From Owenia fusiformis (taxonomy: Eukaryota > Annelida > Polychaeta > Sabellida > Oweniidae), in assembly GCA_903813345.2 (NCBI GenBank), contig CAIIXF020000008.1, forward strand, positions 5,773,341-5,837,340: 64,000 bases of DNA, in the 5' to 3' direction. The notes below the pieces were generated by a model that saw only the letters and a program-made list of their open reading frames with translations, was not told the origin of the DNA and made no database searches. Shown piece by piece: positions 23,909 to 35,528 of the stretch (its first letter is position 1; each line of letters starts with the position of its first letter). The translations under genes and the position numbers were made by a program.

Positions 23909-25376
23909 AACTAGATTTTGGAAATTGAACGAAGTTCAATTTCAGACTCCAGATCTAGACTTTTTTTAGCCGAGTCATCCAGAATAAGCCGAGTCATCCA
24001 GAATAAGCTGAGTCATCTAGAAAGAGATGGATAAATAAAATAGGAAGGTAGGATAGGATAGAATAGGAAAGAACGATAGGATAGAATAAGAAAGAAGGAT
24101 AGGATAGAATAGGAAGAAAGGATAGGATAGGAAGGATAGGAAGGAAAAGATATGAAGGAAGGATAGATAGGAAGGATAGGGTAGGATGAGATAGGAAGGA
24201 TGGATGAATTTTTCAATATTTTCTTCTCTACTCTTGACTTTCTATCAGGATACCATCAGATCGATTTTTCTCGAAATTTCAAAACGCTATCACTTCCGAA
24301 CCGGAAGTCGGATCGAAATATGGTTTGCAGATTCGGATTCCTGACAAAATTCTACCCCTAATTCAAAAATCCTACGTTAAATTTGGAGATTTTTTATTTT
24401 GACCTACTTTTCGGACACGCCATAACTTCCGAACCGGAAGTTGGATCGAAATTTGGTTTGCAGATTCGGATTCCTGACAGAATTCTACCCTTAATTCATA
24501 ACTCATATATTCAATTTGGAGAACTTTTTATTTTGACCTACTTTTCGGACACCATATCTCAAAAGTGGGTCAAAATACTTTCTGACGGCAAAAGGCTAAC
24601 ACTATAAGCATATTCTTGGCTACATGTATACACAATTTCGAAGAATATAATTAAAGTGTAGTGTCAGAATCGAAAAAATAAGGAAAACCTATGAATTTGA
24701 CCTACATTTTGACCTAGGCATTTGGGTGTCCAAATTGTGAAGCTAGATGGCTTTTGAGGTCCCCTTCTTTTTAAGGCTTTGATTATATGAAGCTGAACTC
24801 AGTCTATATTCCGTATTTTTCACTTCAAAAAAATATTTTTTCCCATTGACTTAACATGGGCACCAAATTTAGCGATTTTTGAGTTTTCAAAACGCCATAA
24901 CTTCCGAACCGGAAGACAGATCCAAATTTGGTTTGCAGATTTGGAATCCTGAGAAAATTTTCTATAAGACTAATATCCTGGACATTTGATTCGGAGAACT
25001 TTGTTTTGGACCTCGTTTTCGGACACTGATATCTCGAAATCGGTTTGAGATATCAAAAAACTAAATCGACCCTAGGTTTCCTACTTTTTTATAAGGAACA
25101 CAATGAAAAAAAACCGGATCGAAAATATTAAAGGACGACCGAGAAAATCGAAAAAAGTGACAAAGTACTGGATTTGACCTAGTTCTTGACCTTTGACCTA
25201 GATAAAAATTTGACCCAATTTCCGAGGAACTAGATTCTGGACCTAAATTGACCAAATGACTGACTTTACTGAACATTTTATGGTTATTGAGAAAACTGGT
25301 TTAGAATAATAAGAAGAAGAAGAATAAGAAAACTGACGAGAACAATAGACTCCAGATTTTCAATCTGGAGTCTAAT
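23909..25376 (+). repeat. Array unit 2
   Basis: Very similar to unit 1, including the short 134-bp first monomer. It ends with the AGACTCCAGAT hairpin at 25347-25373. The close match to unit 1 suggests recent duplication of the whole unit. Confidence 0.8.
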
Positions 25377-26849
25377 AACTAGATTTTGGAAATTGAACGA
25401 GTTCAATTTCAGACTCCAGATCTAGACTTTTTTTAGCCGAGTCATCCAGAATAAGCCAAGTCATCCAAAATGAACTAAGTCATCAAGAAAAAGAAGGATG
25501 GATGGATGGATGGATGAAAAAGGAAGGAAGGATAGGATAGAATAGGAAGGAACGATAGGATAGAATAGGAAAGAAGGATAGAATAGAATAGGAAGAAGGG
25601 ATAGAATAGGAAGGAGAGGAAACGAAGCAAGGGTAGATAGGAAGGATAGGATAGGATCAGAAAGGAAGGATGGATGCATTTTTCAATATTTTCTTCTCTA
25701 CTCTTGACTTTCTATCAGGATACCATCAGATCGATTTTTCTTGAAATTTCAAAACGCCATAACTTCCGAACCGGAAGTCGGATCGAAATTTGATTTGTAG
25801 ATTCAGATTCCTGACAAAATTCTTCCCCTAATTCATAACTCATACGTTAAATTTGGCGAATTTTTATTTTGACCTACTTTTCGGACACGCCATAACTTCG
25901 GAACCGGAAGTCGGATTGAAATTTGGTTTGCAGATTCGGATTTCTGAGAAAATTCTACTCTTAATTCATAACTCAAACGTTAAATTTGGAGAATTTTTTA
26001 TTTTGACCTACTTTTCAGACACCATATCTCAAAAGTGGGTCAAAATACTTTCTGACGGCAAAAGGCTAACGCTATTAGCACACTCTTGGCTACATGTGTA
26101 CACAATTTCGAGGAATATAATTAAAGTGTAGTGTCAGAATCGCAAAAATAAGGATAGACTATGAATTTGACCTAGATTTTGACCTAGGGATTTTTGTGTC
26201 CAAATTTTGAAGTTAGGTAGCCTTCGAGGTTCATTTCTTTCATAGGCTTTCATTATATTTAGCTGAACTCAGTCTATATTTCGTATTTTTCACTTCAAAA
26301 AAATCTTTTTCCCCATTGACTTAACATGGGCACCAAATTTAGCGATTTTTGAGCTTTCAAAACGCCATAACTTCCGAACCGGAAGTCTGATTCGAATTTG
26401 GTTTTCAGATTCAGAATCCTGAGAAAATTTCCTATAAGACCAATATCCTGGACATTTGATTCGGAGAACTTTTTTTTGGACCTCGTTTTCGGACACTGAT
26501 ATCTCGAAATCGGTTTGAGATATCAAATAACTAAGTCGATCCTGGGTTTTCTACTTTTTTATAAGGAACACAATGAAAAAAACCCGGATCAAAAATATTG
26601 AAGGACGACCGAGAAAATCGAAAAAAGTGACAAAGTACTGGATTTGACCTAGTTCTTGACCTTTGACCTAGATAAAAATTTGACCCAATTTCCGAGGAAC
26701 TAGATACTGAACCTAAATTGACCAAATGATTGACTTTACTGAAGACCTTATGGTTATTGAGAAAACTGGTTTAGAATAATAAGAAGAAGAAGAATAAGAA
26801 AACTGACGAAAACAATAGACTCCAGATTTTCAATCTGGAGTCTAATAAT
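25377..26849 (+). repeat. Array unit 3
   Basis: GGATGGATGGATG plus (GGATAGAATAGGAA)n microsatellite, a short monomer then full monomers, 3' hairpin at 26817-26843. It has the longest version of the recurring 92-codon frame (25853-26131). Confidence 0.8.
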
Positions 26850-28672
26850 AACTAGATTGGTAAATTGAACAAAGTTCAATTTAAGACTCCAGATTGATTT
26901 ACTTGAGTAAAGAGCTGAGTAAGTAACTGAGTAGGAAGCTGAGTAAGTAGATAATTAAGTAATTGAGTAAGTAGCTGAGTAGGTAGCTGAGTAAGCAGCT
27001 GGGCAGGTAGCTGAGTAAGTAGCTGAGTAGGTAGCTGAGTAAGTAGCTGAGTAGGTAGCTAAGTAGGTAGCCGAGTAGGTAAGTAGGTAGGTAAGTAGGA
27101 ATTTTTGACCGGAAGTCGGATTGAAATTTGGTTTGCAGATTCGGATTCCTGAGAAAATTCTACCCTTAATTCATAACTCGTAAGTTAAATTATGACAACT
27201 TTTTATTTTGACCTACTTTACGGACACGATATCTCAAAAGTGGGTCAAAACACTTTCTGACGGCAAAAGGCTCTCACTATTAGCACACTCTTTGCTACCT
27301 GTATACAAAATTTTGAAGCAAATCCTAAAAGTGTAGTGCCAGAATAGCAAAAATAAGGAAAAACTATGAATTTGACCTAGATTTTGACCTAGGCATTTTG
27401 GTGTCCAAATATTGAAACTAGGTAGCTTTTGAGGTCCCCTTCTTTTATAGGAATTCATTATCTTAAGCTGTACTCAATCCATATCTCGTATTTTACACTT
27501 CAAAAAAATCTTTTTTCCTTGACTTTCTATCAGGATACCATCAGATCGATTTTTCGAAATTTCAAAACGCCATAACTTCCGAACCGGCAGTCAAATCGAA
27601 ATTTGATTTAAAGATTCGGATTCCTGACAAAATTCTACCCCTAATTCATAACTCATACGTTAAATTTGGAGAATTTTTATTTTGACCTACTTTTCGGACA
27701 CGCCATAACTTTTGAACCGGAAGTCAGATCGAAATTTGATTTGCAGATTCGGATTCCTGAGAAAATTCTACTCTTAATTCATAACTCATATGTTAAATTT
27801 GGAGAATGTTTTATTTTGACCTACTTTTCGGACACCATATCTCAAAAGTGGGTCAAAATACTCTCTGACGGCAAAAGGCTAACACTATTAGCACACTCTT
27901 TGCTACCTGTATACAAAATTTTGAAGCAAATCGTAAAAGTGTAGTGCCAGAATCGCAAAAATAAGGAAAAACTATGAATTTGACCTAGATTTTGACCTAG
28001 GCATTTTGGTGTCCAAATATTGAAACTAGGTAGCTTTTGAGGTCCCCTTCTTTTATAGGAATTCATTATCTTAAGCTGTACTCAATCTATATCTCATATT
28101 TTACACTTCAAAAAAATCTTTTTTCCTTGACTTTCTATCAGGATAACATCAGATCGATTTTTCTCGAAATTTCAAAACGCCATAACTTTCAAACGGGAAG
28201 TCGGATCGAAATTTGGTTTGCAGATTCGGATTCCTGAGGAAATCCTACCCTTATTCCATAGCTCATATGTTAAATTTGGAGAACTTTTTTAGTTTGACCT
28301 ACTTTCCAGACGCCATATCTCAAAATCGCTAAGAGTAATCAAAAAACGGATGGCACACTCTCGATTTGTTTTTTTCTAAGCTACATGATGAAAAAAAGAT
28401 GAAGGAGTAACGACAATAAACAACGAAGATAATTGACAGAATGTTGATTTGACCTAAATTTGACCTGGTTCTTGACCTTTGACCTAGATACAAACTTGAC
28501 CTAATTTCCCAGAAACTAGGTCGATGGGCTATGTTAGCCATGTAAGTAGGTTAAAGTAAGTTCTTCTAGTTGCTGAGAAAAAGTGTTCGGAAAGAAAGAA
28601 AGAAAGATAAATAATAATAATAAGAAAACTGGCAAAAGCAATAGACTCCAGATTTTCAATCTGGAGTCTAAT
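26850..28672 (+). repeat. Array unit 4, GTAGCTGAGTAG microsatellite variant
   Basis: The head is a variant (AACTAGATTGGTAAATTGAA) and the microsatellite slot holds (GAGTAAGTAGCT)n instead of GGATA repeats, at about 26915-27105. Monomers follow, and the 3' hairpin lies at 28643-28669. Confidence 0.8.
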
Positions 28673-30371
28673 AACTAGATTGGTAAATTGAACAAAGTTC
28701 AATTTAAGACTCCAGATTGATTTACTTGAGTAAAGAGCTGAGTAGGTAGCTGAGTATGTAGATGATTAAGTAATTGAGTAAGTAGCTGAGTAGGTAGCTG
28801 AGTAGGTAGCTGAGTAAGTAGCTGAGTAGGTAGCTGAGAAGTAGGTAGCTAAGTAGGTAGTCGAGTAGGTATGTAGGTAAGTAAGTAAGTAGGAATTGTT
28901 GAAAGTATATTTGATGGATCTGCATTGTGGATACTGGCAAATGTGAATTTTAAACAAATGTGAATTTTAAAATGGCATAGAATCTAAACTGGGAGTCGGA
29001 TTGAAAGTTTATTTGCAGATTTGGATTCCTTAGAAAATTCTACCCTTAATTCATAACTCATAAATTAAATTTGGAGAACTTTTTATTTTGACCTACTTTT
29101 CGGACACCATATCTCAAAAGTGGGTCAAAATACTTTCTGACGGCAAAAGGCTAACACTATTAGCACACTCTTTGTTACATGTATACAAAATTTTGAAGCA
29201 AATTATTAAAGTGTAATGTCAGAATCGCAAAAATAAGGAAAAGCTATGAATTTGACCTAGATTTTGACCTTGGCATTTTGGTGTCCACATTTTGAAACTA
29301 GGTAGCCTTTGAGGTCCCCTTCTTTTATAGACTTTCATTATGTTGAGCTGTACTCAGTCTATACCTGGTATTTTACACTTCAAAAAGATATTTTTCCCTA
29401 TTGACATAACATGGGGCCAAATTTAGCAATTTCTGAGCTTTCAAAATGCCATAACTTCCGACCTGGAAGTCGAATCAAAATTTGGTTTGCAGATTCGGAT
29501 TCCTGAGAAAATTCTACCCTTATTTCATAGCTCATATGTTAAATTTGGAGAATTTTTTATTTTGACCTACATTTCGGACACCATATCTCAAAAGTGGGTC
29601 AAAATACTTTCTGACGGCAAAAGGCTAACATTATTAGCACACTCTTTGCTACCTGTATACAAAATTTAGAAGCAAATCATTTAAGTGTAGTGTCAGAATC
29701 GTAAAAATTAGGAAAAACTATCAATTTGACCTAGATTTTGACCTTGGGATTTTGGTGTCCAAATTTTGAAGCTAGGTAGCTTTTGGGTACCCTTCCTTTA
29801 TAGGAATTCATTATGTTAAGCTGCACTCTGTCTATATCTCATATTTTACAATTAAAAAAAGTCTTTTTTCCCATTGACTTAACATGGGGCACCAAATTTA
29901 GCGATTTTTGAGCTTTCAAATCGCCATTACTTCCGAACGGGAGGTCGGATCGAAATTTGGTTTGCAGATTCGGATTCCTGAGAAAATTCTACCCTTATTT
30001 CATAGCTCATGTGCTAAATTTGGAGAACTTTTTTAGTTTGACGTAGTTTCCGGACGCCATATCTCAAAATCGCTAAGAGTTATCAAAAAACGGATGGCAC
30101 ACTCTCGATTTGTTTTTTTCTAAGCTACATGTTGAAAAAAAGATGAAGGAGTTACCACAAGTAACAACGAAGATAATTGACAGAATGTTAATTTTACCTA
30201 AATTTGACCTAGTTCTTGACCTTTGACCTAGATAAAAATTTGACCTAATTTCCCAGAAACTAGGTTGATGGGCTATGTTAGCCATGTAAGTAGGTTAAAG
30301 TAAGTTCTTCTAGTTGCTGAGAAAAAGTGTTCGGAAAGAAAGAAAGAAAGAAAGAAAGAATGAATAATAAT
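28673..30371 (+). repeat. Array unit 5, GTAGCTGAGTAG microsatellite variant
   Basis: Same head and microsatellite type as unit 4 (about 28730-28895), then monomers at about 28985, 29450 and 29925. It ends with a (GAAA)n run at about 30336-30360 and no hairpin. Confidence 0.8.
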
Positions 30372-31850
30372 AACTAGACTTTGGAAATTGAACGAAGTTC
30401 AATTTCAGACTCCAGATTTAGACCTTTTTTAGCCGAGTCATCCAGAATAAGCCGAGTCATCCAGAATAAGCTGAGTCATCCAGAAAAAGATGGATGTATA
30501 AAATAGGAAGGTAGGATAGGATAGAATAGGAAGGAACGATAGGATAGAATAAGAAAGAAGGATAGGATAGAACAGAATAGGAAGAAAGGATATGATAGGA
30601 GAGGATAGGAAGGATAGGACAGAACAGAATAGGAAGAAAGGATATGATAGGAGAGGATAGGAAGGATAGGAAGGAGAAAAGATACGACGGAAGGATAGAT
30701 AGGAAGGATAGGATAGGATAGAATAAGATCAGATAGGAAGGATGGATGAATTTTTCAATATTTTCTTCTCTACTCTTGACTTTCTATCAGGATGCCATCA
30801 GATCGATTTTCCGAAATTTCAAAACGCCATTACTTCCGAACCGGAAGTCGGATTGAAATTTGATTTAAAGATTCGGATTCCTGATAAAATTCTACCCCAA
30901 ATTCATAACTCATACGATAAATTTGGCGAATTTTTATTTTGACCTACTTTTCGGACACGCCATTACTTCCGAACCGGAAGTCGGATCGAAATTTTGTTTG
31001 CAGATTCGGATTCCTGACAAAATTCTACCCTTAATTCATAACTCATACGTTAAATTTGGAGAACTTTTTATTTTGACCTACTTTTCGGACACCATATCTC
31101 AAAAGTGGGTCAAAATACTTTCTGACGGCAAAAGGCTAACACTATTAGCAGACTCTTGGCTACATGTATACACAATTTCGAAGAATATAATTGAAGTGTA
31201 GTGTCAGAATCACAAAAATAAGGAAAACCTTTGAATTTGACCTAGATTTTGACCTAGGAATTTTGGTGTCCAAATTCTGAAGCTAGATGGCTTTTGAGGT
31301 CCCCTTCTTTTGAAGCCTTTCATTTAATTAAGCTGAACTCAGTCTATATTTCATATTTTTCACTTCAAAAAAATCTTTTTTCCCATTGACTTAACATGGG
31401 CACAAAATTTAGCGATTTTTGAGTTTTCAAAACGCCATAACTTCCAAACCAGAAGTTGGATCGAAATTTGGTTTGCAGATTCGGATTCCTGACAAAATTC
31501 TACCCCTAATTCATAACTCATACATTGAATTTGGAGCACGTTTTGGTGTGACCTACTTTCTGGACACCATATCTCAAAATCGGTTTGAGATATCAAAAAA
31601 CTAAATCGACCCTAGCTTTCCTACTTTTTTATGAGGAACACAATGAAAAAAACCGGGATCAAAAATATTGAAGGACGACTGAGAAAATTGAAAAAAGTGA
31701 CAAAGTACTGGATTTGACATAGTTCTTGACCTTTGACCTAGATAAAAAATTGACCCAATTTCCCAGAAACTATATACTGGACCTAAATTGACCATATACA
31801 GGACTTGACTCAATGTCTTCTAGTTAAGGAGAAAACGTTGGTAGAAGAAT
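30372..31850 (+). repeat. Array unit 6
   Basis: GGATA-type microsatellite with an internal ~60-bp duplication (about 30570-30665). Monomers start at about 30828, 30962 (short first monomer, as in units 1-3) and 31435. No 3' hairpin. Confidence 0.8.
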
Positions 31851-33459
31851 AACTAGACTTTGGAAATTGAACGAAGTTCAATTTCAGACTCCAGATCTAG
31901 ACTTTTTTAAGCCCAGTCATACAGAATAAGCTGAGTCATCAAAAATAAGCTGATTCATCCAGAAAAAGATGGATGGGTGGATGGATGGAATAAGCCGAGT
32001 CATCCAGAATAAGCCGAGTCATCCAGAATAAGCCGAGTCATCAAGAATAAGCTGAGTCATCCAGAATAAACCGAGTCATCCAGAATAAGCCGAGTCACCC
32101 AGAATGAGCCGAGTCATCCAGAAAAAGATGGATGGATTAAATATGAAGGAAGGATAGGATAGAATAGGAAGGAAAAATAGGATCAAATAAGAAAGATGGA
32201 TAAGAAAGGATATGATAGAATAAGGATAGGATAGGTTATGAAGGATAGGATAGGAAAGAAATGATAGGAAGAAAGGGAGAGTCATCCAGAATAAGATCAT
32301 CTAGATAGAAAGGATAGGATAGAATAGGAAGGAACGATAGGATAGAATAGGAAGGAACGATAGTATAGAATAGGAAGGAACGATAGTATAGAATAGGAAG
32401 GAACGATAGGATAGAATAGGAAAGGAGGATAAGATAGAATAGGAATGAGGGATAGGAAGGAAAGGATAGGAAGGAAGGATATCAATATTTTCTTCACTAC
32501 TCTTGACCTTCTATCAGGATGTCATCAGATCGATTTTTCTCAAAATTTCAAAACGCCATAACTTTCGAACCAGAAGTCGGATTGAAATTTAGTTTGCAGA
32601 TTTGTGTTCCTGACAAAATTCTACCCCTAGTTCATAACTAAAACGTTAAATTTGGAGAACTTTTTATTTTGTCCTGCTTTTCGGACACCATATCTCAAAA
32701 GTGGGTCAAAATACTTTCTGACGGCAAAAGGCTAACACTATTAGCACACTCTTGGCTACATGTATACAAAATTTCGAAGAAAATAATTAAAGTGTAGTGT
32801 CAGAATCGCAAAAATAAGGAAAAACTTTGAATTTGACCTAGATTTTGACCTAGGCCCTGGACTGGATTTGGACCTAGACTTGGCTTGGACCTGGACAAAC
32901 ACTGGAATTAGACCTGGACTGGACCTTGACTTGGACCTGGAAATGGACTGGACTGGTATTTTTTCAATTTTTTTTACTTTTCTTGACATTCTATAAGGGT
33001 ACCATCAGATCGATTTTCTCGAACTTTCAAAACGTCATAACTCCTGAACGGGAAGTCAGATTTCAATTCGGTTTTCAGATTCAGAATCCTGAGAAAATTT
33101 CCTATAAGACCAACATCCTGGACATTGGATTCGGAGAACTTTTTTTCGAACCTCGTTTTCGGACACTGATATCTCGAAATCAGTTTGAGATATCAAAAAA
33201 CTAAATCGAAATTCTATATACTACTTTTTTATGAGGAACACAATGAAAAAAACCCGGATCGAAAATATTGAAGGACGACTGAGAAAATCGAAAAAAGTGA
33301 CAAAGTACTGGATTTGACCTAGTTCCTGACCTTTGACCTAGATAAAAATTTGACCCAATTTCCCACCAACTAGATACTGAACCTAAATAAACTGTATAAT
33401 GGTCTTTACTGGATACCTTATAGTTATTGAAAAAATGGCTACGGAATAATAAGAATAAT
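31851..33459 (+). repeat. Array unit 7, expanded 18-19-bp and CTGGAC minisatellites
   Basis: The head is followed by about eight copies of an 18-19-bp repeat (CCGAGTCATCCAGAATAAG) at about 31905-32125, then two GGATA tracts. Later a CTGGAC/TTGGACCT minisatellite (about 32846-32960) replaces part of a monomer. It is the most rearranged unit. Confidence 0.8.
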
Positions 33460-35528
33460 AACTAGACATGTAAATTGAACAAGTTCAATTTAAGACTCCA
33501 GATTTAAGACTTGTTTTAAGCTGAGTCATCCAATTACTTGTAAGCTGAGTCATTCACTATAAGCTGAGTCAGCTAGAATATAGACATTTAGACAACTCTT
33601 AAGAATGTTATCTTCGACTCCATATGCATGACATGGGGATATCATCATATCGACTTTTCGAGACTTCAAACCGCTATTACTATCTAACCAGAAGTTTGAT
33701 CGAAAATTGGTTTGCAGATTCGGATTCCTGAGAAAATTCTACTCTTAATTCATAACTCATATGTAAAATTTGGAGAATTTTTTATTTTTACCTACTTTTC
33801 GGACACCATATCTCAAAAGTGGGTCAAAATACTCTCTGACGGCAAAAGGCTAACACTATTAGCCCACTCTTTGCTACCTGTATACAAAATTTTGAAGCAA
33901 ATCCTAAAAGTGTAGTGCCAGAATCGCAAAAATAAGGAAAAACTATGTATTTGACCTAGATTTTGACCTAGGGATTTTGGTGTCCAAATTTTAAAGCTAG
34001 ATAGCCTTCGAGGTCCCCTTCTTTTATAGACTTTCAGAATCTTAAGCTGTACTCAGTCTTTATCTGGAATTATACACTTCAAAAAAATCTTTTTTCTCAT
34101 TGACATAACATTGGGCACCAAAATTAGCGATTTTTGAGCTTTCAAAACGCCATAACTTCCCAACGAAAAGTCGGATTGAAATTTGGTTTGCAGATACGGA
34201 TTCCTGAGAAAATTCTACCCTTAATTCATAACTCATAAGTTAAATTATGAGAAATTTCAATTTAGACCTACTTTACGGACACCATATCTCAAAAGTGGGT
34301 CAAAATACTTCCTGACGGCAAAAGGCTAACACTATTAGCACACTCTTTGCTACATGTATACAAAATTTCAAAGCAAATCATTAAAGTGTAATGTCAGAAT
34401 CGCAAAAATAAGGTAAAACTATGAATATGACCTAGATATTGACCCTAGGCATTTTGGTGTCCAAATTTTGAAGCTAGATAGCTTTTGAGGTCCGTTTCTT
34501 TTGTAGGCTTTCATTGTGTGAAGCTGTACTCAGTCTATATCTCGTATTTTACACTTCAAAAAAATCTTTTTTCCCATTGCCATAACATGGGGCACCAAAT
34601 TTAGCGATTTTTTAGCTTTCAAAACGCCATAACTTCCGAACCAATAGTCGGATTGAAATTTGGTTTGCAGATTTGGATTCCTGAGAAAATTCTACCCTTA
34701 ATTCATAACTCATACGTTAAATTTTGAGAACTTTTTATTTTGACCTACATTTTGGACACCATATCTCAAAAGTGGGTCAAAATACTTTCTGACGGCAAAA
34801 GGCTAACACTATTAGCACACTCTTTGCTACATGTATGCAAAATTTTGAAGCAAATTATTAAAGTGTAGTGTCAGAATCGTAAAAATAAGGAAAAACTATA
34901 AATTTGACCTAGATTTTGACCTAGGCATTTTGGTGTCCAAATTTTGAAGCTATATAACTTTTGAGGTCCCCTTCTTTTATAGGCATTCATTATATTAAGC
35001 TGAGCTAAGTCTATATTTCGTATTTATCACTTCAAAAAAATCTTTTTTCCCATTGACTTAACATGGGCACCAAATTTAGCGATTTTTGAGATTTCGAAAC
35101 GCTATTACTTCCGAACCGGAAGTCGGATCGAAATTTGGTTTGCAGATTCGGATTCCTGAGATAATTCTACACTTATTTGATGATTCACACGTTGAATTTG
35201 GAGAACTTTTTATGTTCTGACCTACTTTTCGGACGTCATTTCTCAAAATCGGTAAGAGTAATCAAAAAACGATTTGCCTTACGGAATTAGCTTTTTATCT
35301 AAGGAACATGATGAAAAAAACCAGGAGCAAAAATACCGAAGGACGACTGAGAAAACTTGTAAAATAGTGAAAACCCACGATTTGACCTAGTTCTTGACCT
35401 TTGACCTAGATAATCATTTGACATAATTTCCCAGAAACTAGGTATCATTACCTAGTTGACTATGTTAGCAGATTTAAGTAAGCCCTTCTAGTTGCTGAGA
35501 AAACTGGTTCGGAAAGAATAATAATAAT
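33460..35528 (+). repeat. Array unit 8, no microsatellite, four monomers
   Basis: Head variant AACTAGACATGTAAATTGAA, a short AAGCTGAGTCAT region, no GGATA tract. Four regular monomers start at about 33670, 34150, 34630 and 35107 (period ~478 bp). Confidence 0.8.

Noticed and set aside
28722-28957. Tyr/Leu-rich overlapping ORFs on the minus strand
   Set aside because: Pure translation of the (GAGTAGGTAGCT)n repeat in two frames.
22605-32497. Ser/Pro/Ile/Leu-rich minus-strand ORFs (e.g. 22605-22814, 24013-24216, 25461-25679, 32297-32497)
   Set aside because: They are translations of the (GGATA)n-type microsatellite and change frame from unit to unit.
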